A DNA stretch of 64,000 nt from Rhizobium vallis (lineage in GTDB: Bacteria; Pseudomonadota; Alphaproteobacteria; Rhizobiales; Rhizobiaceae). Under the pieces are notes generated by a model, which saw only the letters and a list, made by a program, of their open reading frames with translations, did no database searches and was not told the origin of the DNA. Positions 37,507 through 46,758 of this stretch are shown here, in pieces. Within the stretch, counting starts at the first letter, position 1. Each line of letters starts with the position of its first letter. The position numbers and the translations under genes were made by a program. Location of the stretch: NCBI RefSeq assembly GCF_003985155.1, contig NZ_ML133687.1, positions 868,001-932,000 on the forward strand, read 5' to 3'.

Positions 37507-37805
37507 CGCTTGATATCAATACCCTGCTCGCCATCCTCGCGATGACCGTTGCAACGGTTTTCACCCGCATCAGCGGCCTCGCGCTGATCCGCTATATCGA
37601 CATGGACGAGCGCCGCAGAACGGCGATCGAGGCCATTCCGCCGGCCGTGCTAATGGCCGTCATTGCGCCCACCGCTTTTGCGACCGGCTGGGCCGAGGCG
37701 CTGGCATGTGCGGCAACGGCGGTGGCCGCACGCCACTTGCCGATGCTGGCCAGCATCGTCGTCGGCGTTGCAACGGTGGCTTTGCTCCGGGCCGCGGGCC
37801 TCTGA
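37503..37805 (+). CDS. azlD: Branched-chain amino acid exporter subunit AzlD
   Basis: A 100-residue protein of four hydrophobic helices with the AzlD pattern TVFTRISGLALIRYIDMDERRRTAIEAIPPAVLMAVIAP. The 4-nt overlap with azlC couples their translation. It converges on dnaB with a hairpin in between. Confidence 0.92.
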   Translation: MTLDINTLLAILAMTVATVFTRISGLALIRYIDMDERRRTAIEAIPPAVLMAVIAPTAFATGWAEALACAATAVAARHLPMLASIVVGVATVALLRAAGL

Positions 37806-37811
37806 CGGAAG

Positions 37812-37833
37812 TTGACGCGGAAGCCCGCGTCAA
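37812..37833. terminator. Hairpin at azlD/dnaB convergent junction
   Basis: A perfect 9-bp stem (TTGACGCGG / CCGCGTCAA) with an AAGC loop fills the space after azlD and contains the dnaB stop codon. No T-run follows on either strand, so bidirectional termination is inferred from position. Confidence 0.5.
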
Positions 37834-39326
37834 TGTTCCTCATACTGCGTAAAGGAGGGATCGGCGAGATCGGCAAACCGCGTGAATTCCGCCTGGAAGG
37901 CGAGCTTCACCGTGCCTGTCGGTCCGTGGCGCTGCTTGGCGATGATGACGTCCGCCGTGCCCTTCACTTTGTCGAACAGCGCTTCCCATTCCGGATATTT
38001 CGGATCGTGAGGATCGCGCGGCTCCTGGTTCTTGATGTAATATTCCTCGCGGAACACGAAGAGCACGACGTCGGCGTCCTGTTCGATCGAACCGGATTCG
38101 CGAAGGTCGGAAAGCTGCGGCCGCTTGTCGTCACGGCTTTCGACCTGACGCGACAGCTGCGACAGTGCGATGATCGGAACGTTGAGCTCCTTGCCTAGCG
38201 CCTTCAGGCCGGTGGTGATCTGGGTGATTTCCTGGACGCGGTTGTCGCTTGACTTGCCTGAGCCGGTCATCAGCTGCACGTAGTCGACGACAAGCACGTC
38301 GAGGCCGCGCTGGCGCTTGAGGCGGCGCGCGCGTGCCGAAAGCTGGGCGATCGAGATGCCGCCCGTCTGGTCGATATAAAGCGGTACCTTCTGCATCATC
38401 ATCGAGCAGGCGACGAGCTTTTCGAAATCGGCATCGTTGATGTCACCGCGGCGGATCTTCGAGGAGGAGACTTCCGTCTGCTCGGAGATGATACGGGTCG
38501 CGAGCTGTTCGGACGACATTTCGAGTGAGTAGAAGCCGACGACGCCGCCGTTCTTCGCCTTCATGCTGCCGTCAGACTGGACTTCGCCTTCATAGGCGGC
38601 GGCGATATTATAGGCGATGTTTGTGGCAAGCGAGGTCTTGCCCATGCCGGGGCGTCCTGCCAGCACGATCAAGTCCGAACGCTGCAACCCGCCCATCTTG
38701 GAATCCAGCGAATGGATGCCGGTGGAGATGCCGGAAAGGCCGCCGTCACGTTCCTTGGCGACGGCTGCCATGTCGATCGCCAGTGCGACGGCATCGTTGA
38801 AGGACTGGAAGCCGCCGTCGTAACGGCCGTTTTCAGCGAGTTCGAAGAGGCGACGTTCAGTATCCTCGATCTGCGACTGCGGCGGCATGTCGAGCGGCGC
38901 GTCATAAGCGATGTTGACGACATCCTCGCCGATTGTGATTAGCGCGCGGCGCAGCGCCAGGTCGTAGATCGCCCGGCCGTAATCCTCGGCATTGATGACG
39001 GTGACGGCATTGCTGACGAGGCTCGCCAGATATTGCGAAACGGTCATGTCGCCGACCTTCTCGTCGGCCTTCAGGAAGGTCTTGATCGTCACCGGATTGG
39101 CGATCTTGCCCATGCGGATGATATCGCCGGCGACCTCGAAGATCTTCCGATGCAGCGGTTCGTAGAGATGGATGGGCTTCAGGAAGTCCGACACCCGGTA
39201 ATAGGCGTCGTTGTTCATGAGGATGGCACCCAGAAGCGCCTGCTCGGCTTCGATATTGTTGGGTGCTTCGCGATAGTGCTGCTCCGACGGAGCAACGGCT
39301 GCAATCTTTCGAGCGGCGTCGTTCAT
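37830..39326 (-). CDS. dnaB: Replicative DNA helicase
   Basis: A 498-residue hexameric helicase; ATG 39326 was chosen (another ATG at 39332). The N-terminal DnaB domain (EAPNNIEAEQALLGAILMNNDAYYRVSDFL) is followed by the RecA-like domain: Walker A AGRPGMGKTS, Walker B LDVLVVDYVQLM, ALSQLSRQVE and the C-terminal FREEYY. It unwinds DNA at the fork. No intein is present. Confidence 0.96.
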   Translation of the reverse strand: MNDAARKIAAVAPSEQHYREAPNNIEAEQALLGAILMNNDAYYRVSDFLKPIHLYEPLHRKIFEVAGDIIRMGKIANPVTIKTFLKADEKVGDMTVSQYLASLVSNAVTVINAEDYGRAIYDLALRRALITIGEDVVNIAYDAPLDMPPQSQIEDTERRLFELAENGRYDGGFQSFNDAVALAIDMAAVAKERDGGLSGISTGIHSLDSKMGGLQRSDLIVLAGRPGMGKTSLATNIAYNIAAAYEGEVQSDGSMKAKNGGVVGFYSLEMSSEQLATRIISEQTEVSSSKIRRGDINDADFEKLVACSMMMQKVPLYIDQTGGISIAQLSARARRLKRQRGLDVLVVDYVQLMTGSGKSSDNRVQEITQITTGLKALGKELNVPIIALSQLSRQVESRDDKRPQLSDLRESGSIEQDADVVLFVFREEYYIKNQEPRDPHDPKYPEWEALFDKVKGTADVIIAKQRHGPTGTVKLAFQAEFTRFADLADPSFTQYEEH

Positions 39327-39699
39327 TATCATCCGTTCTGTCTTTTTCCAAATCCGGATTTGCAATTCCGGATGGAGAAAATCAAGGGCCTGTGAAAGCA
39401 GCGACGGTTCGCTTTGCCTAAATCCTGAACGCTGTGCCCATTGTTCGACTTCTCCACAGTCCAAAGCGAGACAAAGGAGAAATACCCGGAGTGTCACCCA
39501 CAGGACACGGTACGGAGCCGACTCAGCTCATTCGTTCCGGAGTAGATCATGTTACCGCGATGACATCGGGCACGCAGCAAAAACATCCGGACAATCCCCC
39601 GTTAAAAGGTGACCCGTTCGCTGCATGAACACCGGGCGGAAAAAGAAAAAGCCCGGCGCGATGGCCGGGCTTTCCTGTCGCGGATGACTCCAGCGAGAA
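39327..39699. other. Intergenic region rplI - dnaB
   Basis: A 373-base interval that should hold the dnaB promoter. The only clear element is the rplI terminator near 39648. The short frames here lack ribosome binding sites and family character. Confidence 0.5.
39641..39673 (-). terminator. Rho-independent terminator of the rpsF-rpsR-rplI operon
   Basis: Stem AAAGCCCGGC / GCCGGGCTTT (39648-39673) with a short loop; on the minus strand it is followed by TTTTTCTTTTTCC. It lies 27 nt beyond rplI. Confidence 0.85.
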
Positions 39700-40278
39700 T
39701 TATGCTTCGTCTTCGTCGATGCCGTCGGCTTCCGGATCGAAGAAATCTTCCGGACGCAGTGCGTCTTCGTCGACGCCGTAGATCGCGTCGACCGAGGTGA
39801 GCTCTTCGCCCTTGGCCTGGCGCTCTGCTTCTTCGGCGGAACGGGCAACGTTCAGCTCGACGTTGATTTCGACTTCGGCATGCAGCTGCAGCTCGACCTT
39901 GTGCAGGCCGATCGACTTGATCGGCGTGTTGAGGTGAACCTGGTTGCGGCCGATGTTGAAGCCTTCGGCGGCCAGAATCTCGACGACGTCACGGGCAGCG
40001 ACCGAGCCGTAGAGCTGGCCGGTTTCGCCGGCGGAACGCACGACGATGAAGGACTTGCCGTCGAGAACGTCGGCGACCTTCTGGGCTTCCGACTTGCGCT
40101 CGAGGTTGCGGGCTTCGAGCGTCGCGCGCTCGGCTTCGAAGCGGGTCTTGTTGGCGGCGTTGGCGCGCAGCGCCTTGCCGAGCGGCAGCAGGTAGTTACG
40201 GGCAAAGCCGTCGCGAACCTTTACGGTTTCGCCCATCTGGCCGAGCTTGGAGATGCGTTCGAGAAGGATGACTTCCAT
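39700..40278 (-). CDS. rplI: 50S ribosomal protein L9
   Basis: A 192-residue bL9. The N-terminal domain [36 protein letters not shown] is diagnostic; a connecting helix and C-terminal domain follow. It exceeds the common length of about 150 by an acidic tail rich in Asp and Glu, a usual alphaproteobacterial extension. Last gene of the operon. Confidence 0.97.
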   Translation of the reverse strand: MEVILLERISKLGQMGETVKVRDGFARNYLLPLGKALRANAANKTRFEAERATLEARNLERKSEAQKVADVLDGKSFIVVRSAGETGQLYGSVAARDVVEILAAEGFNIGRNQVHLNTPIKSIGLHKVELQLHAEVEINVELNVARSAEEAERQAKGEELTSVDAIYGVDEDALRPEDFFDPEADGIDEDEA

Positions 40279-40299
40279 TTTCTTTTCCTTTCTTGTGTC

Positions 40300-41286
40300 T
40301 CAGATTTTCGTATCGGATTGTTTGGGGGCATCAGCATCTTTCGTCGGGGTCAGCGCGATCGCCTTGCGCGTATCGCTGAGCCCCAGGACGAGGATGAGGA
40401 GAACTGGCAAGAGCATGAGCATCGAGGCCAGGTAGCAGAGGATAAGGGCCGGTATGCGCCAATCCTTCCCGCGCGTGCGGAAATGCAGCGAGGCGAAGCC
40501 GGAGAGCATGAAACCGGCGCCGAAGGTGCCGATCACGGTGGCGCCGACCAGTGCCGGAACGCCGCCGAAGAAGCAGGCGGCGAGCCCGGCCAGAAAGATG
40601 AAGATCGAATTGCGGTTCATGCGCAGCGACGAAGGAATATCCTCGCGCGGGCGCAGGCCCCGGCCGGATGCTGCGACGATGCGCACGGCGAAATAATAGG
40701 CGGCAAACAGCATGCTGACCCACATGCCGCCCTGCACGGCGGGCAGCATCAGCAGGATCAGCGACTTGGTCTGCGCGGTCGCCGCCGGATCGGGCATGAA
40801 TTCCGGCTGCTGCTGTTTGACCGAGGCGATCAGCAGATCGACGATCGGGTCGGTGATCTCCGGCCCGTAGCCGATGATGACACCGATGACGATGACCGCG
40901 ATCGTCACGAGACCACAGAGATGCAGCAGGATATCGGAGAGCGGATACCAGGCAAGCAGATGGTCGGGACCGCCGAGTTCGGAGGCGGGACGCGCGAGAT
41001 TGGCGAGATGGCTGAGCCAGCCGGCCGGCAGCAGCGTCACCAGCGTCATGATCAGCGCGAAGGAGGGCGAGATCAAGATCGCACCCAGCGTCGCGGCGGT
41101 GACGACGGCCGAAACCGCGGCGGCATTGCCCCATCCGAGTCCGACGATCAGGATCGGCAGGGCCGAAGCCGTATAGAGAAGCGCGCTGAAAAACGACGGC
41201 TGCACGCTCGCGCCCAGCACCAGCAGGGCGGCGGTCAATCCGGCGAGTGCGCCGATCAGCAGCGTTCTAAGGTTCGGTCGTTTCAA
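40300..41286 (-). CDS. DUF2232-type membrane protein
   Basis: A 328-residue protein with about eight hydrophobic helices (LLIGALAGLTAALLVLGA, LVTIAVIVIGVIIGYGP, IFIFLAGLAACFFGGVPALVGATVIGTFGAGFML, ALILCYLASMLMLLPVLLILVLGL). DUF2232 (YybS-like) proteins are commonly encoded between rpsR and rplI in alphaproteobacteria, as here. Function unknown. It is 21 nt from rplI. Confidence 0.82.
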   Translation of the reverse strand: MKRPNLRTLLIGALAGLTAALLVLGASVQPSFFSALLYTASALPILIVGLGWGNAAAVSAVVTAATLGAILISPSFALIMTLVTLLPAGWLSHLANLARPASELGGPDHLLAWYPLSDILLHLCGLVTIAVIVIGVIIGYGPEITDPIVDLLIASVKQQQPEFMPDPAATAQTKSLILLMLPAVQGGMWVSMLFAAYYFAVRIVAASGRGLRPREDIPSSLRMNRNSIFIFLAGLAACFFGGVPALVGATVIGTFGAGFMLSGFASLHFRTRGKDWRIPALILCYLASMLMLLPVLLILVLGLSDTRKAIALTPTKDADAPKQSDTKI

Positions 41287-41397
41287 GGTCGCTGTCCTGC
41301 TTCATCAAGCAGTTAGAGGATGTTGCTGAATCGAATTCAGAAACGTCTCAACATGGGTTTTAAGAGTTCCGATCCACGCCCATCGCGGAAGGGAGAA

Positions 41398-41419
41398 GGG
41401 AAGGCACGAATGCCTTCCC
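41398..41419 (-). promoter_or_regulatory. UUCG-tetraloop hairpin between rpsR and the DUF2232 gene
   Basis: A perfect 9-bp stem (GGGAAGGCA / TGCCTTCCC) with a TTCG loop on the minus strand lies 24 nt after rpsR. There is no T-run. A stable UUCG hairpin inside the operon could protect the ribosomal protein mRNA 3' end or attenuate the downstream genes. Confidence 0.6.
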
Positions 41420-41442
41420 TCAAGTCTGGTCTCGTCCGCCGA

Positions 41443-41691
41443 TTAGGCGACGACGTAGGGCAGCAGGCCGAGGAAACGGGCGCGCTTGATCGCCTGGGCG
41501 AGTTCGCGCTGCTTCTTCTGGGAAACGGCCGTGATGCGAGACGGAACGATCTTGCCGCGCTCGGAAATGTAGCGCTGCAGCAGACGTACGTCCTTGTAGT
41601 CGATCCGCGGTGCGTTTGCGCCGGAGAACGGGCAGGTCTTGCGGCGGCGATGGAACGGGCGGCGGACCGGAGCGGAGGAAGTTTCAGCCAT
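41443..41691 (-). CDS. rpsR: 30S ribosomal protein S18
   Basis: An 82-residue bS18 with [71 protein letters not shown], the standard sequence for the family. It binds S6 on the 30S platform and lies 14 nt after rpsF. Confidence 0.97.
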   Translation of the reverse strand: MAETSSAPVRRPFHRRRKTCPFSGANAPRIDYKDVRLLQRYISERGKIVPSRITAVSQKKQRELAQAIKRARFLGLLPYVVA

Positions 41692-41705
41692 ATCTCAGAT
41701 CTCCC

Positions 41706-42170
41706 TTATACACGGTCTTCGCGCGGACGGCGCGGACGGTCTTCACGGTCGCCGAAGCCGCCTTCGCGCGGCGGACGCGGGCCGCGGTCGCCGAAGTCGC
41801 GGCGCGGGCCGCGGTCGCCACCTTCGCGCGGGCCGCGGTCGTCGCGGTCGCGCTTCTGCATCATGGCAGACGGGCCTTCTTCATGCTTCTCGACGGCGAT
41901 CGTCATGTAGCGAAGAACGTCTTCGCTGATGCGCATCTGGCGTTCCATTTCCTGGATCGCAGCAGCCGGTGCATCGATGTCCATCAGGGCGTAGTGTGCC
42001 TTGCGGTTCTTCTTGATGCGGTAGGTGAGGGACTTGAGGCCCCAGTTCTCGATACGCCCGACCTTACCGCCGTTAGCTTCGATCACACCCTTGTACTGTT
42101 CTACGAGGGCATCGACCTGCTGAGCGGAAATATCCTGCCGGGCAAGGAATACATGTTCATAAAGAGCCAT
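41706..42170 (-). CDS. rpsF: 30S ribosomal protein S6
   Basis: A 154-residue bS6. The core ([27 protein letters not shown]... [18 protein letters not shown]) is followed by a C-terminal tail of about 40 residues made of Arg-Asp-Gly-Pro repeats ([26 protein letters not shown]), longer than the typical protein and a known alphaproteobacterial feature. First gene of the operon. Confidence 0.97.
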   Translation of the reverse strand: MALYEHVFLARQDISAQQVDALVEQYKGVIEANGGKVGRIENWGLKSLTYRIKKNRKAHYALMDIDAPAAAIQEMERQMRISEDVLRYMTIAVEKHEEGPSAMMQKRDRDDRGPREGGDRGPRRDFGDRGPRPPREGGFGDREDRPRRPREDRV

Positions 42171-42486
42171 GACAGCTTTGCCTTTCTTGCGTTTGGTTCA
42201 ACCCGATATTCGGCGGCTAAGCCTCAACGACTGCTCCTGATTGGGTTGACCCAGGCAAGAAAAGCGTTTCCGAGACGGTCGAGAGCGGAGACACGGGAGG
42301 CTGGAACGCTTCCGTTCCGAACGATTTCCGAGAGGAAACCGGCCCTCCGTTCAGCCACCAGCCAGAAGACCGGGTTAACGAACAGCGCGGCTTATACGGA
42401 TTTTTGCGCGAAAGGCAAGTGCAATCGGACTTTCGAGCCCGACGCAGGCCGACGGCCGGCATCGGGCAGGTGCAAAGGGAGTGTGA
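42171..42486 (-). promoter_or_regulatory. rpsF leader and upstream region
   Basis: A 316-base interval with the predicted promoter at 42391-42419. This implies a leader of about 210 nt before rpsF. It contains a small hairpin GGAACG / CGTTCC (42303-42318). A leader of this length on rpsF-rpsR fits autogenous control by the S6:S18 dimer, but I could not identify the conserved binding motif. Confidence 0.45.
42391..42419 (-). promoter_or_regulatory. Predicted sigma-70 promoter of rpsF operon
   Basis: On the minus strand CTTGCC (-35, 42414-42419) and TATAAG (-10, 42391-42396) are separated by exactly 17 nt. CTTG-type -35 boxes are common for vegetative rhizobial promoters. Confidence 0.6.
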
Positions 42487-43530
42487 TCAAAGCGGAAGCG
42501 GATACTGCCGATGGACCTTGGCGACCTCAGCCAGGACCTCATCCGAAAGCGTCAGGTCGGCCGCGCCGATATCGACCTTCAGCTGCTCCATCGAGGTCGC
42601 GCCAATGATCACTGACGCCATGAAGGGCCGCGACAGGCAGAAGGCGAGCGCCATCGCCGCTGGGGCGAGGCCATATCTGGCTGCGATCTCCAGATAGGCT
42701 TTGGTGGCCGGCTCCTGCAGCGGCTGCAGGCGCCCGCCGATGTCGTGGTTGATCGAACCGCGCGACCCCTTCGGCCTGACGCCATCGACATATTTACCAG
42801 TCAGGATGCCGCCGGCGAGCGGCGAATAGGCAAGCAGTCCGACATCCTCGTGATGCGAGAGCTCGGCAAGGTCGAGGTCGAAGTGGCGGTAGAGCAGATT
42901 GTATTCGTTCTGGACGCTGGCAACGCGTGGCAAACCCGTCTGTTCGGAGAGCGTCAGATATTTCTGGATGCCCCAGGTGGTTTCGTTGGAAAGGCCGATC
43001 GCGCGGATCTTGCCTTCCTTCACCAGCGCGCCGAGTGTTTCCAGGATGTCGAGCATGTTGGCGACGGCTTTGTCGCGATCCTGGGTGAAGGGGTTGTAGC
43101 TCCAGTTCTGGCGGAAGTGAAAATGGCCGCGGTTCGGCCAGTGGACCTGATAGAGGTCGACATAATCCGTCTTTAGCCGCGTCAGGCTGGCCTCCAGCGC
43201 CAGGCGGATGTTCTTTGCGTCAGCCCCTTCGCCGCCGCGCAGATAATCACGGCCGCGGCCGGCGACCTTGGTGGCGAGCACGATATCCCCACGCTTGCCT
43301 GATTTGTTGAACCAACTGCCGATATAGTCTTCGGTCCAGCCCTGCGTTTCGGCCGAAACCGGCGTGGTGGGATAAATTTCGGCGGTATCGAAGAAATTGA
43401 CGCCCTTTTCGACGGCGTAATCCATCTGCGCATGGGCGTCGGTTTCGCTATTCTGCGAACCCCAGGTCATGGTGCCAAGGCAGATTTCTGAAACGGAAAT
43501 TTCGGTGCGGCCTAGTCGGTTATACTTCAT
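42487..43530 (-). CDS. Aldo/keto reductase (Tas-like)
   Basis: A 347-residue TIM-barrel oxidoreductase using NADPH. The catalytic tetrad region is visible: NFFDTAEIYP (Asp, Tyr), TKVAG (Lys) and YQVHWPNRG (His). GLSNETTWG and the C-terminal IIGATSMEQLK are nucleotide-binding. Insertions such as HFHFRQNWSYNPF match the E. coli Tas group. Substrate unknown; monocistronic. Confidence 0.92.
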   Translation of the reverse strand: MKYNRLGRTEISVSEICLGTMTWGSQNSETDAHAQMDYAVEKGVNFFDTAEIYPTTPVSAETQGWTEDYIGSWFNKSGKRGDIVLATKVAGRGRDYLRGGEGADAKNIRLALEASLTRLKTDYVDLYQVHWPNRGHFHFRQNWSYNPFTQDRDKAVANMLDILETLGALVKEGKIRAIGLSNETTWGIQKYLTLSEQTGLPRVASVQNEYNLLYRHFDLDLAELSHHEDVGLLAYSPLAGGILTGKYVDGVRPKGSRGSINHDIGGRLQPLQEPATKAYLEIAARYGLAPAAMALAFCLSRPFMASVIIGATSMEQLKVDIGAADLTLSDEVLAEVAKVHRQYPLPL

Positions 43531-43593
43531 AAATTCAATCCGTGATGAAGAATGTGGGAGGTGAAGGGCAGTCGCCTGCCCGGGGCGGCTTCG

Positions 43594-44730
43594 TCATTCC
43601 GGTGTATTATAAGGCATGACCAGATTGGTCCCGCCAGTATCGAGGAAGCCCCAGTAAGACCCGTTCGCATGGCGCAAACGATCCGGCTTGAAGGGGACAG
43701 GGTTGCCGTTGTGCCAGGTGCTTTCAAGCTCCGGGCGGAGGATATCGGCCCAGAAGTCGACGCTGAGAAATGCGTGATAGACGCCGGTATAGACCAGGGC
43801 TTCCCGGCTTGTCTCAGGCGCGTCCGTCGCTTCAGGAAGATAGCGGAAATGCTCAGGAATAAGCCTCGTTACGGGTAGCCCGAAGAAAGACGCTTCATCG
43901 AGGGTTCCCGAACTCAGGCCGACGACATGCTGGAGGGTTTCGTCGCATAGAAGCGCGTACATATCGATATTGCTGCCGACGCGTGCGATATCATGACGAT
44001 CGAGAAGCGCCACCAGCGACGGGCCTATGTGAGGTGAGAAAGGATGCGGGCGAAAGGCGATGGAACCTGCCTTGGCAAGCGCCGCTATGCTATCCTCGTA
44101 ATCCTGCAATGTAACAATGCGCCCGTCATCGATGAGCGAGGCGTCGAAGGGGGTCTGGCCGACGATCAGCGTGTTGTAGGATGGCCCTTTTTCTCCGAAA
44201 GCGCTCCGCCGGATCGCCGTTGCCCTGTGCAATCCGACATGGAAATCCACCTCTTGGCTCGATAGGGCGTATGAACTTATCGCTGCGGATATCTCGCTCC
44301 GGTTGGATGAAAAGCCGAAGAAAATATCATCGAGAAAACGCAGGGGATGCCAGCGCAGGTCAACAAACGGTATGTCCAGCCGGCTGAGGATTTTCTGCAG
44401 CAGAGGGGCGATCTCGAAACCGATCACCAATGCATTTTCGACATGGGGAAGGAAGAAAGCGCAAAGCTCGTCCGTCGCGTCGGCATGGAAAATCGCCGCC
44501 CAGCCCGCCCCGTTGGCTTCCAGCCTGCACATATCATAGACCGCTTTGCCGTCGAATGATGAAGTGTCGTCCCATTCCAATATGCTGACCGGCAGACGGG
44601 TCGCCGCTGATACCTGCGGCTTCAGCAGTGCAGCGAAGAAAGCGGTGTTGGTCGCGAACCCCTTGCGTGATGTTTCCTTTCCCGTGACGCGCAACAGGTC
44701 CGAGGTTACGAGGATACGCTTGGGTTTCAT
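43594..44730 (-). CDS. Orphan protein, possibly a GT-B-like glycosyltransferase
   Basis: A 378-residue cytoplasmic protein from ATG 44730. No family is recognised with certainty. IAFRPHPFSPHIGPSL followed by VGLSSGTLDEASFFGLPVTRLIP resembles the His-Pro and Ser-Ser-x-Thr/E elements of capsule-type polysialyl/CMP-sugar glycosyltransferases, and the N-terminal half contains a short Rossmann-like ILVTSDLLR. A role in a surface polysaccharide is therefore possible. It stands alone, divergent from fabD. Confidence 0.6.
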   Translation of the reverse strand: MKPKRILVTSDLLRVTGKETSRKGFATNTAFFAALLKPQVSAATRLPVSILEWDDTSSFDGKAVYDMCRLEANGAGWAAIFHADATDELCAFFLPHVENALVIGFEIAPLLQKILSRLDIPFVDLRWHPLRFLDDIFFGFSSNRSEISAAISSYALSSQEVDFHVGLHRATAIRRSAFGEKGPSYNTLIVGQTPFDASLIDDGRIVTLQDYEDSIAALAKAGSIAFRPHPFSPHIGPSLVALLDRHDIARVGSNIDMYALLCDETLQHVVGLSSGTLDEASFFGLPVTRLIPEHFRYLPEATDAPETSREALVYTGVYHAFLSVDFWADILRPELESTWHNGNPVPFKPDRLRHANGSYWGFLDTGGTNLVMPYNTPE

Positions 44731-44918
44731 TTGACTTTCAAGCTCTTTGTGCTAACCCGAGCGCCGAAATTTCGGCCTGCGGGCGTGCGCCTTCATGCGG
44801 AGGCGCACCATAGCAAGGCATTTAAATATTTCCAGATGGCCGAAACGATAATCGCTTTTGAAAGACCACCGGAAAGCCGTCGCCCACGGGGATGACGAAT
44901 GACAGCGATGGAGTTGAT

Positions 44919-45863
44919 ATGAGCATAGCTTTCACGTTTCCCGGTCAGGGCAGTCAGGCCGTCGGCATGGGCAAGGATCTCGCCGAGAATTTCGCGGAAG
45001 CTCGCGCGGTTTTCGAAGAGGTTGACGAGGCACTCGGTGAAAAGCTCTCGGATGTCATGTTCAACGGTCCCGAGGACACGCTGACCCTGACGGCAAACGC
45101 TCAGCCGGCGCTGATGGCCGTCTCGCTCGCCGTTATCCGCGTTCTTGAGGCCAAGGGACTGGATCTGAAGTCCAAGGTCGCCTATGTCGCCGGCCATTCG
45201 CTCGGCGAATATTCCGCACTTTGCGCCGCCGGCACCTTTTCGCTCGCCGATACCGCGCGGCTGCTGCGCATTCGCGGCAATGCCATGCAGGCGGCCGTTC
45301 CCGTCGGCGTCGGCGCCATGGCCGCGATCATCGGCCTCGAACATGCCGATGTCGTCGCCGTCTGCGAGGAGGCGGCCACCACAGGCGCCTGCCAGATCGC
45401 CAACGACAATGGCGGTGGCCAGATCGTGATTTCAGGCGAGAAGGCGGCCGTCGAAAAGGCTGCCGGTCTTGCGACCGACAAGGGCGCCAAGCGCGCCATT
45501 CTGCTGCCGGTTTCCGCTCCCTTCCATTCCAAGCTGATGGCCCCTGCCGCCGACGCGATGCGCGAGGCGCTGGCCGGCGTAAAGAAGGCCGATCCGGTCG
45601 TGCCTGTCATCGCCAACGTCCGTGCGGCCCCGGTCACCAATGCCGAGGAGATCGCTGCGCTTCTCGTCGAGCAGGTCACCGGTCAGGTCCGCTGGCGTGA
45701 GACGGTGGAATGGTTTGCCGGAAATGGCGTTGCGACGCTTTATGAACTCGGCTCCGGCAAGGTCCTGACCGGCCTAGCCCGCCGCATCGACAAGACAATC
45801 AACGGCATCTCCGTCAACGGTCCGGCGGATATCGACGCGGCCATCGCCGCCCTCATGGCTTGA
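44919..45863 (+). CDS. fabD: Malonyl-CoA:ACP transacylase
   Basis: A 314-residue enzyme; ATG 44919 follows GGAG. Motifs: FPGQGSQAVGMG, the catalytic Ser in GHSLGEYSALCAAG, and the active-site His in VSAPFHSKLM. It loads malonate onto AcpP and heads the plus-strand cluster fabD-fabG-acpP-fabF. Confidence 0.97.
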   Translation: MSIAFTFPGQGSQAVGMGKDLAENFAEARAVFEEVDEALGEKLSDVMFNGPEDTLTLTANAQPALMAVSLAVIRVLEAKGLDLKSKVAYVAGHSLGEYSALCAAGTFSLADTARLLRIRGNAMQAAVPVGVGAMAAIIGLEHADVVAVCEEAATTGACQIANDNGGGQIVISGEKAAVEKAAGLATDKGAKRAILLPVSAPFHSKLMAPAADAMREALAGVKKADPVVPVIANVRAAPVTNAEEIAALLVEQVTGQVRWRETVEWFAGNGVATLYELGSGKVLTGLARRIDKTINGISVNGPADIDAAIAALMA

Positions 45864-45894
45864 TTGACATCACCAGACAATAAGGAACGTTTCC

Positions 45895-46632
45895 ATGTTC
45901 GATCTTTCCGGCCGCAAGGCACTCGTGACAGGCGCATCGGGCGGCATCGGCGAGGAAATCGCCCGCCTTCTCCATAAGCAGGGCGCCATCGTCGGCCTGC
46001 ACGGCACTCGCGTCGAGAAGCTGGAAGCGCTGGCGGCCGAACTTGGCGAGCGCGTGAAGATCTTCCCGGCGAACCTCTCCGACCGTGATGAGGTCAAGGC
46101 TCTCGGCCAGAAGGCCGAAGCCGATCTCGAAGGCGTCGACATCCTCGTCAACAATGCTGGCATCACCAAGGACGGCCTCTTCGTGCGCATGAGCGACGAG
46201 GACTGGGACGCCGTCCTCGAAGTGAACCTGACGGCGACCTTCCGCCTGACGCGCGAGTTGACGCATCCGATGATGCGCCGCCGCTATGGCCGCATCATCA
46301 ACATCACCTCCGTCGTCGGCGTCACCGGCAATCCGGGTCAGGCCAATTATTGCGCTTCCAAAGCCGGCATGATCGGCTTCACGAAGTCGCTTGCGCAGGA
46401 GATCGCCACCCGCAACGTGACGGTCAATTGCGTGGCGCCGGGTTTCATCGAAAGCGCCATGACCGGCAAGCTGAACGACAAGCAGAAGGAAGCGATCATG
46501 GGGGCGATCCCGATGAGGCGCATGGGCACGGGCGGCGAGGTCGCTTCGGCCGTCGCCTATCTTGCGTCCTCCGAGGCTGCCTATATGACCGGCCAGACGC
46601 TGCACGTAAACGGTGGCATGGCGATGATCTGA
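45895..46632 (+). CDS. fabG: 3-oxoacyl-ACP reductase
   Basis: A 245-residue SDR with TGASGGIGEEIA, NNAGITKDGLF, NITSVVGVTGNPGQANYCASKAG and the FabG C-terminus YLASSEAAYMTGQTLHVNGGMAMI. It reduces 3-ketoacyl-ACP with NADPH and lies 31 nt after fabD. Confidence 0.96.
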   Translation: MFDLSGRKALVTGASGGIGEEIARLLHKQGAIVGLHGTRVEKLEALAAELGERVKIFPANLSDRDEVKALGQKAEADLEGVDILVNNAGITKDGLFVRMSDEDWDAVLEVNLTATFRLTRELTHPMMRRRYGRIINITSVVGVTGNPGQANYCASKAGMIGFTKSLAQEIATRNVTVNCVAPGFIESAMTGKLNDKQKEAIMGAIPMRRMGTGGEVASAVAYLASSEAAYMTGQTLHVNGGMAMI

Positions 46633-46740
46633 AACGACAAACTGTTGGCATGGGAATAATTTCCGTCAATAGCATGTTGAGCAATCACGAACCGTTGATT
46701 TTCTGGCTTTGCGGCAGACATAAAGCATGTTAAGCGGGCC

Positions 46741-46758
46741 ATGACTGTGAACAGTCAT
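46741..46758 (+). promoter_or_regulatory. Hairpin in the fabG-acpP interval
   Basis: ATGACTGT / ACAGTCAT is an 8-base dyad with a minimal loop, within the 287-nt stretch before acpP. No clean T-run follows. A weak promoter-like pair (TTGATT 46695-46700, CATAAA 46719-46724) lies upstream, so this could be in an acpP leader. Confidence 0.35.

Noticed and set aside
39880..41316. 478-codon plus-strand ORF
   Set aside because: Antisense to rplI and the DUF2232 gene; Gln/Arg/Asp-rich shadow.
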